From Legionellaceae bacterium UBA2794 (GTDB lineage: Bacteria; Pseudomonadota; Gammaproteobacteria; Legionellales; Legionellaceae): 15,265 nucleotides of DNA. The stretch spans positions 10,852-26,116 of the forward strand of contig DEHS01000095.1 of the NCBI GenBank assembly GCA_002352055.1, read 5' to 3'. Below, in pieces: positions 1 to 6,231 of this stretch. The position numbers and the translations under genes were made by a program. The notes beneath the pieces were generated by a model that was given only the letters and a program-made list of their open reading frames with translations, did not search any database and was not told the DNA's origin. Within the stretch, counting starts at the first letter, position 1, and the number at the start of each line of letters is the position of its first letter.

Positions 1-1401
1 TGTCAGAATATAATGGAAACCTAGCGCTTTAAGAGGAATAAGCGCCGGGTCTTCCGGGTTCAACACAATAAGCGCCGTATCATCCTGGTGGTAACGTCCC
101 AGTTCCCCAATATGGGTAGGCATGATCCATGAGATTAACCCTGGAAGAATTTGCGCAGACTCCAGGGCACTGTAGGCTCGGCGAACCCCCTTGCCCTCAA
201 TTGAGAATTTAAACTGCATGAGCTGATTCCCCGCCGCAACAATAGCGGCTCGGCTGCGCCAGGTTCGCGGTAATAAGTGTTCATACAAACTGCATCGCCA
301 GTGCTGCTGCACCAACATTTTAAAACATGAATCAATAAACGGTGACGAAATTAGACATTGATGGGGATCCATATTGGCGACAATATGTTGGGCTTGTGTG
401 CGTGCGATAATAGATGATATCGCCACGGCGGGGAGATTTTGCAACTCATCGCAAAAAACGCCTGCATATTTCGTGTTCATACTGTCAGGAAGCGAGGTAA
501 CCACTGGATCGTAGACTTTATTTGTTTCCAGAACATGTTGCCAGACTTGCAACAGATTGATGTGCTGATCGCGTTGCTTCGCATCGTCACTGTAATACGA
601 TTGACGCTTTCCTAAAGAAAGGGCACGGTAGTTATTAATACCTAAGGCAGCAATGAGGCTCAATTCGTAATAGCTTATTGACACATCCAGTGTCTTATCA
701 TACTCGGCCAGCCAGGAGGAAAACGCATCCGATGCCACACGACGATGTTCTGGGTAAGCGTATTGCAGTAATTGCTCCCAAGTCATGAACTGTACTTTTT
801 TATAGTCCACGCCCGGAGGACAATCTTCTTCATAGAAACGTTGCATTTGCTCCACTAAAGACTGAGATTGGGAGAGGAATAAGACCGGGAGCTCTGGAAA
901 AATGGGCGTATACTGGTGGAGTAGTTCCAATAAAACAGCAGACTTACCCGAGCCTGGAGGACCCGATAACAACAAAGGCATCTTAAGTTCCAGGGCTTGT
1001 TGTTGATACTTGTCCCATAGGATGAGTTCGCGTTGAGAGTAATAGGATTTAGGCATCGCCTGTAATACTAGGCTGTCCTGATTCACCTCGGCCGATTCGT
1101 CCGCAAGGGTCAGCTTTTCAACGCGAGTAATTTCCCCCCCCAGCTGACGCTGGACTTGTTCGTATTTATGACTCACCAACAAACGCAAAATCATCAGCTG
1201 GCGGGGTTCGCCCATCCAACAATAGATTAAACGGTGCTTGTCATTGAGCTTCGCCCGATAAACGATTTCTGCTTTATAACGAACCCCTTGCAGAATTTTC
1301 GTTTGCGTGTGGGTGTTATTAATTATTTTCCAAAGCGCTTCCTGCAAGGGTTTTAAATCATCTTCCTGAACATGTCGCGGGTCAAAGTAGATTTCAGGCA
1401 T
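1..1401 (-). CDS. Superfamily 1 (UvrD/Rep-like) helicase/ATPase with RelE-like N-terminus, partial (C-terminus beyond left edge)
   Basis: A single open frame of 467 codons runs from ATG at 1401-1399 to the window edge with no stop; an in-frame stop lies upstream at 1452-1450. Visible in the protein: Walker A GPPGSGKS at residues 147-154; a Walker B/motif II region GVFCDELQ at 314-321; NMDPHQ at 343-348, in the place of the usual GD..Q motif III; and LPRTWRSR at 377-384, matching the L..NYRS motif of UvrD-like enzymes. Residues about 41-81 (RYKAEIVYRAKLNDKHRLIY, then a hydrophobic strand and SHKYE) resemble the RelE/YoeB toxin fold, so this may be a toxin-like domain fused to a helicase; that part is inference. 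No good Shine-Dalgarno site precedes the ATG. G+C is clearly higher than in the next genes. A run of eight G lies in the coding strand at 1141-1134 (codons 87-89). The activity would be ATP-dependent nucleic acid unwinding or translocation; the substrate is unknown. Confidence 0.85.
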   Translation of the reverse strand, partial: MPEIYFDPRHVQEDDLKPLQEALWKIINNTHTQTKILQGVRYKAEIVYRAKLNDKHRLIYCWMGEPRQLMILRLLVSHKYEQVQRQLGGEITRVEKLTLADESAEVNQDSLVLQAMPKSYYSQRELILWDKYQQQALELKMPLLLSGPPGSGKSAVLLELLHQYTPIFPELPVLFLSQSQSLVEQMQRFYEEDCPPGVDYKKVQFMTWEQLLQYAYPEHRRVASDAFSSWLAEYDKTLDVSISYYELSLIAALGINNYRALSLGKRQSYYSDDAKQRDQHINLLQVWQHVLETNKVYDPVVTSLPDSMNTKYAGVFCDELQNLPAVAISSIIARTQAQHIVANMDPHQCLISSPFIDSCFKMLVQQHWRCSLYEHLLPRTWRSRAAIVAAGNQLMQFKFSIEGKGVRRAYSALESAQILPGLISWIMPTHIGELGRYHQDDTALIVLNPEDPALIPLKALGFHYILT

Positions 1402-1612
1402 TTTTCGTTCGGGTATGGGTATGGTAAGTAATAATACCCCACAGCATGGTCACAAATCAACCACTTGGTTTTTTTTGAATACCTTTAAAATTATTAAAAT
1501 GTACCTAAAGGCTCCAAAGACCTTTCCTCCAATTGATTGATTTTCTTAAATATAGTTGGTTAGCATCCATTTGCCTCACCAAAATTGTGATTATTATTGA
1601 TCATATAGTATT

Positions 1613-1618
1613 TATAAT
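1613..1618 (+). promoter_or_regulatory. Candidate -10 element upstream of the 1656 gene
   Basis: A perfect TATAAT lies 37 bases before the ATG at 1656, in the 254-base gap between two divergent genes. The -35 match is poor (a TTATTA about 16 bases upstream), so this is only a candidate in very A+T-rich DNA. An eight-T run follows at 1630-1637. Confidence 0.3.
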
Positions 1619-1655
1619 GATAATATTGCTTTTTTTTGGTAATGCATGAGTAACT

Positions 1656-2600
1656 ATGGAATCACGAATTGAAATAATTTATCCCCTAGACCCAAAAGAA
1701 TTACATCAAAAATTTGAGAAATTTTTTAAATGGGTTGATAAAGAGACACAATCTCATACAGAGACCACACTCCCCCCACTCATGCAAGCAGTCCAGGAGT
1801 TATATTATTGTAAAAGCATTAAATACGATTTGGATTGTTGTATTCACTCTCAGGCTCAACAACAATCTATCCGTGAGTTAAATGACCTGATATATCAATT
1901 ACGTCATTATATTCAAGAGGAGGTTAATAACTCCTCCGATACCGAGCTTTTAAAGATGACTATAGATTTGGGGAGGGAGCGACGAAATACCTTAATTGAG
2001 TTTCTGGCAGAAATTGGAGAAGCTCATCTATTTAACTCAGCTCATAAGAAGATCGCCAATTGTTTAAGTGCAAAAGAATATTTTTCTATTTATTGTACTT
2101 TAAGACAAGCCTATATGGGTACAGAATATAGTCAATCACTCGGATTGGGATTTATCGATATTTCTCGTGGAAATCAAGTTTATGTTCAGATGATGAGAGA
2201 GATGTGTGATGAGCTTAAAAATTCATACCAGGATTTTTTAAAGTATCTTACAAAACAATCGCAAAAAGGCACATTAGATCCGAGTTCAGTAAGCAAAAAG
2301 GTTTTTCTAAATAGAAACACTTTTATAAAAGGTGTTGTGACTTTTTATGTGGATAGATTTTTTAATGAACAAGACATTATTTATGATAAATCCAGAAAAA
2401 CAGCTCAGCTTAAGGAATTGTATAAAGAATATGTCGAATCTCCTAATGAGATTCATTTGATGGATGAATGGGTAAGTAACTATTTATCAAAAGGCCTGAA
2501 TCGTAATCGCCATGGCTTTTTATCGCAGGACTCTTTATCATTCAAGCCATCTGAACCTAAACCATTAAAAGGCTTTACTATTTCCTGCCCCACGATGTAA
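1656..2600 (+). CDS. Hypothetical protein, 314 aa, mostly alpha-helical; possible effector
   Basis: I do not recognise this family. The protein is hydrophilic and predicted by eye to be largely helical, rich in K, E, Q and Y, with no signal peptide and no membrane segment. It contains a cysteine pair at about residues 61-62 (DLDCCIHS), a charged helix (DLGRERRNTLIEF, about 104-116) and a glycine-containing stretch (SLGLGFIDISRGN) near the middle. The C-terminus is proline- and lysine-rich (SEPKPLKGFTISCPTM). ATG at 1656 is the only ATG start nearby in this frame; the two ATGs just upstream (1642, 1646) are out of frame and soon stop. The Shine-Dalgarno site is weak. Codon use is strongly A/T-ending, unlike the helicase gene to the left. 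It converges with the gene at 2777-3484. A secreted effector role is only a guess from context. Confidence 0.75.
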   Translation: MESRIEIIYPLDPKELHQKFEKFFKWVDKETQSHTETTLPPLMQAVQELYYCKSIKYDLDCCIHSQAQQQSIRELNDLIYQLRHYIQEEVNNSSDTELLKMTIDLGRERRNTLIEFLAEIGEAHLFNSAHKKIANCLSAKEYFSIYCTLRQAYMGTEYSQSLGLGFIDISRGNQVYVQMMREMCDELKNSYQDFLKYLTKQSQKGTLDPSSVSKKVFLNRNTFIKGVVTFYVDRFFNEQDIIYDKSRKTAQLKELYKEYVESPNEIHLMDEWVSNYLSKGLNRNRHGFLSQDSLSFKPSEPKPLKGFTISCPTM

Positions 2601-2607
2601 CTAATGC

Positions 2608-2628
2608 AAGAAATTCTATTAATTTCTT
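2608..2628. terminator. Small inverted repeat between convergent genes
   Basis: AAGAAATT (2608-2615) and AATTTCTT (2621-2628) form a perfect 8-bp stem with a 5-base loop, 7 bases after the stop of the 1656 gene. No T-tract follows and the stem is A+T-rich, so terminator activity is uncertain. Confidence 0.3.
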
Positions 2629-2776
2629 CTGAGACTCTAATGTAACCTGCATGGAACAGTATCAGTATCTTCAGTTGATTTATAAATTATTAAATGTTCT
2701 CTATTAATTGGTCTGAATCAATATCCCGACCAAATATATTCCCATCCCAAATTGCCTCTTTTTCAAAAACTTATTT

Positions 2777-3484
2777 TTAACCTGGCCTTAACTCACTACA
2801 CTCAACGTCAGTATACTCGGTTAAGAAATGATTCAAGCCATGATCAGGATCGTTTTTTAATTGTTCAAATTTGGCTTTATTCAAAGGAACATTATTTGCA
2901 TCAATAAAGGTTCCCTCCTTGCCGTCTTCTCTATTTGGAAGATAGCCTAAGTCCTTTAACCACATAACAATACCTTTTTCAAATAATTCATCTAATACAC
3001 CTTTCTCATTGCGATTATCCGATCGAGTCAGTTCTATTTTTAACCTACCCTCATCTGTTAATTGAACAAAATGCTGTAATACGGGTAAATCTACTTCAGG
3101 ATCACCGGTTAATCTGTCTAACACAACATTTTTTAATTTAATCAGTCCAGAGCGTAAGGGAAAAAACGCCTCCGTTTTTATTGAATGATGTATTGCTTTA
3201 CTCAGGGCATAAGACATAGTCACCACACTCATCATTGCAGCACGCCAATCATTATAAGACATCACATCAGCTCCTATCGCTTCTTCTGCTTTTCGCATTG
3301 CACTCTGCCAAAAGGTCATTAGGTTACCCTCTTTATCTGATGGTGTTTTGCCCTTACTCCTTAGTTCATCTCGTGCTATTTCCCGCTCCTTAGCATGGTT
3401 CAGGCGCTGCTCATTGATTTTTTTCCATTCTTCGAAAATACGGATTTTAGTAAGTTGTTCTTTTAACTCTGATTCTTTAGCCAT
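2777..3484 (-). CDS. Hypothetical protein, 235 aa, acidic C-terminus; possible Dot/Icm-type substrate
   Basis: Not recognised. The N-terminal ~45 residues are highly charged and helical (K, E, R rich) with coiled-coil character. Then comes a region with FWQSAMRKAEEAIGADVMSY (about 58-77) and a mildly hydrophobic helix (SVVTMSYALSKAIHH), followed by a mixed C-terminal half. No signal peptide or membrane span is evident. The last 13 residues (EYTDVECSELRPG) carry E, D, E, E, reminiscent of the E-block translocation signal of Legionella Dot/Icm effectors; that reading is inference. ATG at 3484-3482 is preceded by a weak GGGG (3498-3494). The gene converges with 1656-2600 and diverges from the TALE-like gene at 3813. 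Confidence 0.75.
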   Translation of the reverse strand: MAKESELKEQLTKIRIFEEWKKINEQRLNHAKEREIARDELRSKGKTPSDKEGNLMTFWQSAMRKAEEAIGADVMSYNDWRAAMMSVVTMSYALSKAIHHSIKTEAFFPLRSGLIKLKNVVLDRLTGDPEVDLPVLQHFVQLTDEGRLKIELTRSDNRNEKGVLDELFEKGIVMWLKDLGYLPNREDGKEGTFIDANNVPLNKAKFEQLKNDPDHGLNHFLTEYTDVECSELRPG

Positions 3485-3812
3485 AATTTAAAACCCCAGT
3501 GTATTTTACAACTTAAAATCATAAAATGAATGATTTACTCCTTTTCTAAACTCTTGAAGTATACCCCTCCTTATATGAGAGCTGGGTGAGCGACAGAACC
3601 CTTTTACGGCAAATTTACAATAATGAGTTTTACATAGATAGCTTAACCCATTTAGGTGAATCAACAGAGCGATGTGGCTTTGCAATGGATAATATAAAAC
3701 CACCAAGAGCAAATTATTTTCATTTAAAAATTAACTGTGCTATCATCAAGTTCAAAATTATCAGGTCAATTTTTTACCTATTAATTTAAATTTTAACTGC
3801 ATGGAGAGCTGA
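3485..3812. other. Intergenic region between divergent genes
   Basis: This 328-base A+T-rich stretch must hold promoters for the leftward gene at 3484 and the rightward gene at 3813, but I see no convincing -35/-10 pair. Short overlapping open frames occur on both strands (a GTG-started one of 67 codons at 3586-3789, and a 68-codon one at 3712-3506). They lack ribosome-binding sites and recognisable content, so I do not call them genes. Confidence 0.6.
3803..3808 (+). promoter_or_regulatory. Ribosome-binding site of the 3813 gene
   Basis: GGAGAG lies 4 bases before ATG at 3813 (GGAG core 6 bases before) and supports that start. The paralogue at 6232 has the same GGAGAG (6217-6222), 9 bases before its ATG. 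Confidence 0.65.
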
Positions 3813-5771
3813 ATGACCATATCAGTAGACGATCTTCTTCTGGCTTATTATGATCTTGATCAATATGAAAAATTTATAAACAGCGTTTTAAATAATCAGC
3901 TCCACATAACCCGCCTCAATGCATCTGAACTCAATTTAATCAATGAACAACTTCCGTTGATATTTAATCAAACCCCTCTCTCACTGATTTCAATTTATAA
4001 CTTAAACTTAACTTTGATTGAAAGAATCGAATATGAACTTAGCAATGCATCCTTAATTGCCAATACATTCTTAGATGATGAGCAATTCTTATTAACAAAA
4101 CAACTTATCGAAATATTACAAAATTTTAATGAAGTATTTTTAAAATCCAGACTAAAATGGTATCAACTTAAGACAAAAAACTCAGTAAAATGCGTTCTTA
4201 TAATGGACTCATTAGTAGATATTGAAGCAGCTACTAAATATTTTACCGAAATAAGGCGGGTAGAAGACGATATACCTAGTCCAATAATCGTTTACAATCA
4301 GGAAAATTGTATTACTATAGAAACCAGTCTATGGAAGAAGATTTGGCCTACCGCACCGTTACCTGAAAAATTCATTACCAGCGGCGAATTAAAAAAAGTG
4401 TATCATGAGCGAGCACGTTACTCCAAAATTGATGAACGTGATACATGCGTCTTATTACAGTGCGATAGTCCTGAGCACGCTCAAATTAACATTAATCTGT
4501 TATGTAATTCATTTCCAAAACATTATAAATGTTCAGACCTTAATGGCTCTCCCCTACAGGTTAAAATCATCGGAAACCAAGTACTTATTGAAGACTATGA
4601 ATTAACCATTTTAAAAATGGATCCCAAGATTAGCAGCCAACTTCCTCCATTAAATGAAATAGCTGTTACGCGGATCAATCAGCGTCCTTCGTATCAACCC
4701 CCTTATATACCGCCTTATACACAAAATAATTGGAATAATATTCCCGGTTCAATGAATTTCTACCATGGAATATCATTAGAGCCAGGAGCTCTTGGAACAA
4801 TAACGTCAGATTGTAGTGAAGAAAAAATGAATTCTCCTCATCCGGAAAAAAGGCTTGCTCGAGTAAAATTTTTTCCAGAATCACCGGATAGTAATTCTGA
4901 AGTTTCTTCTAAGTCTAATAAGAGAAAATTAGAGAAAACTCAGTTTGCACCCAATAAGAAGATCAAACTGAGTTTAAATTTGAGTCCTTTTCCGGTAGCG
5001 AATATGGATTATAGAGAATTATTATCCACACATGGATTTACTCCTCAAAATCTTATTAGATTAAATCATCTAATCACTTCACAAGATACTTTAAATCATC
5101 TCATTGAGCTCAAGACCGCAGGATTTTCCTCTTTAGGGTTAACTGATATAGCTAATCGTCCAAAAGGTATTGAAATTTTGCGTCATTTAGCAACTTCTTA
5201 TCAGTACTTTCTAAATTTTAAGGTGCAGCATTCTGAACTGGAACATTTTGCACGCTATGGGGATAGTAATTTTTTAGCGTTAAAAAATAAAATAGAACAA
5301 TTTATCAACTGGGAATTTAATTCCGTTCAAATTGACTTCATATTAAACCAATCTGAGTGTTTTGGTATTATTAATTTTATTATTAACTGGTATCAAACCC
5401 TTGTTCAGATCCGCTTTAATAATGATCATTTTATACAGTTCTTACAATTAAAAAACCGCTTATATGATTTCAGATTTATTAATGAATCACTGGACCTATT
5501 TAAAGAAATAAATTTGGAGCCAAACATTTTATTAACTCTTCTTGCAACAAAAACAGGCAAAGATAAACTTTCAGGAGTGATCAAAAATCATCCTAAATTG
5601 ACTCGGTTAAAATTTGATGCAAATCAGTTACTTAATCATGACTTATGTGTGGCTGTTCTTATTCTCGTTGAGAATCAATATGATGAATTAGTTAATCTAA
5701 ACTATGACGCCTCATCAATATTAAATTTTATCTCCCAACCAAATGGGTTGCATAACTTGCAATTTTTTTAG
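3813..5771 (+). CDS. TALE-like repeat protein 1, 652 aa, with nuclear-localisation-like cluster; candidate nucleus-targeted effector
   Basis: Seen in the protein: a helical N-terminal domain (about 1-115) related to that of the neighbour at 6232; two short alpha/beta-looking modules (about 125-172 and 211-267) that may be a duplication, each starting with a hydrophobic strand after K/T-C-V-L; a proline- and aromatic-rich linker (about 289-320); a basic cluster at 367-386 (KSNKRKLEK...PNKKIKL); and a C-terminal array from residue 409 to the end. The array divides into units of 29, 33, 31, 33, 33, 33, 30 and 22 residues. Units usually begin with F/L/Y plus a polar residue and have hydrophobics at 6 and 9; unit 2 (438-470) has IANRPKG in the place of the TALE IAxxxxG segment. 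Known TALE proteins bind DNA in host nuclei through such repeats; here the repeats are degenerate, so DNA binding is inference. No signal peptide is seen. A generic or mTERF-like alpha-solenoid is the main alternative. Confidence 0.8.
   Translation: MTISVDDLLLAYYDLDQYEKFINSVLNNQLHITRLNASELNLINEQLPLIFNQTPLSLISIYNLNLTLIERIEYELSNASLIANTFLDDEQFLLTKQLIEILQNFNEVFLKSRLKWYQLKTKNSVKCVLIMDSLVDIEAATKYFTEIRRVEDDIPSPIIVYNQENCITIETSLWKKIWPTAPLPEKFITSGELKKVYHERARYSKIDERDTCVLLQCDSPEHAQININLLCNSFPKHYKCSDLNGSPLQVKIIGNQVLIEDYELTILKMDPKISSQLPPLNEIAVTRINQRPSYQPPYIPPYTQNNWNNIPGSMNFYHGISLEPGALGTITSDCSEEKMNSPHPEKRLARVKFFPESPDSNSEVSSKSNKRKLEKTQFAPNKKIKLSLNLSPFPVANMDYRELLSTHGFTPQNLIRLNHLITSQDTLNHLIELKTAGFSSLGLTDIANRPKGIEILRHLATSYQYFLNFKVQHSELEHFARYGDSNFLALKNKIEQFINWEFNSVQIDFILNQSECFGIINFIINWYQTLVQIRFNNDHFIQFLQLKNRLYDFRFINESLDLFKEINLEPNILLTLLATKTGKDKLSGVIKNHPKLTRLKFDANQLLNHDLCVAVLILVENQYDELVNLNYDASSILNFISQPNGLHNLQFF
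4911..4970 (+). other. Nuclear-localisation-like basic segment in TALE-like protein 1
   Basis: Encodes residues 367-386. Two basic clusters, KRK (370-372) and KK.K (382-385, within PNKKIKL), are separated by nine residues, close to the layout of a classical bipartite nuclear localisation signal; PNKKIKL also resembles the monopartite SV40 type. The segment sits just upstream of the repeat array in a serine-rich, probably unstructured stretch. Function is inferred only. Confidence 0.5.
5037..5768 (+). repeat. Degenerate ~33-residue TALE-like repeats, 7-8 units (protein level)
   Basis: Units by residue: 409-437, 438-470, 471-501, 502-534, 535-567, 568-600, 601-630 and 631-652. Shared positions: 1 is F, L, V or Y; 6 is mostly L or I; 9 is hydrophobic; 19-20 and 29 are hydrophobic; units end in L/I-x-K/R/N. 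G occurs at 15 in units 438 and 568. DNA-level identity between units is low, so this is an ancient, diverged array and not a recent tandem duplication. Confidence 0.7.
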
Positions 5772-6231
5772 ATAATTCGATCAAAAACGAATCAGAGCAA
5801 ATTCAAATGCTTTCGATCACCAATTAAAATCTTGGCTGAATGGGAATTAATAGTACTATTTTAATTCTGTGTTGAATCCAGGCCATCAATTAATGGTTAG
5901 TGTTAACAGATCCTACACCACCATAAAAATGATAAAAATGACTCCCTATTCTAACATCCGAATGGGGATGTTTTAAAAATACGCTCATTAATGCTCATTA
6001 TAAGCACAAAAAGAATATAATGCTTTCAATTTATTTTGTAATAGGGTAATATATGGACATAAAATAAATTTTTGAATTATTTTCGATAAAGTTAATAAAT
6101 TTTTTTAACACATAAATAAGATCATAAATTTATCCATTATTAATACACCATTAAATTATAAATTAAGGGACTATTTTTACCAAAGAATGAATCGTTTAAC
6201 AAAATAATTACTTGTTGGAGAGAAACATTTT
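5772..6231. other. Intergenic region between the two TALE-like genes
   Basis: 460 bases, very A+T-rich, with no plausible gene. It holds a 12-base palindrome AATAGTACTATT (5849-5860) inside a longer imperfect one (5844-5867), a possible terminator (5953-5975), a 10-base near-perfect tandem (ACGCTCATTA then ATGCTCATTA, 5981-6000), and a promoter-like A+T-rich segment before the 6232 gene with TTAAT/TTAAA half-sites (6139-6155) and TATTTT at 6172-6177. Confidence 0.6.
5953..5975 (+). terminator. Possible rho-independent terminator of TALE-like gene 1
   Basis: AACATCC (5953-5959) pairs with GGATGTT (5966-5972) around a 6-base loop, and the sequence continues TTA, giving a short T-run that overlaps the end of the stem. 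It lies about 180 bases after the stop of the 3813 gene. The stem is only 7 bp, so the call is tentative. Confidence 0.4.

Noticed and set aside
135..335. Small open frame on the minus strand inside the helicase gene
   Set aside because: It lies in another frame of the long helicase frame, which has clear motifs on both sides of it.
3506..3789. Short overlapping open frames on both strands in the 3485-3812 gap
   Set aside because: No ribosome-binding sites, no recognisable sequence, and they overlap each other on opposite strands; better read as promoter-containing intergenic DNA.
5037..5768. mTERF or pentatricopeptide repeats as the identity of the arrays
   Set aside because: Unit length and the hydrophobic/G15 pattern fit TALE better; PPR is 35 residues with different consensus. 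mTERF-like similarity (for example NHPKL) is kept as an alternative, not the main call.
5981..6000. Tandem 10-base repeat as a CRISPR or attachment site
   Set aside because: Only two copies with one mismatch in A+T-rich DNA and no associated genes; most likely chance.
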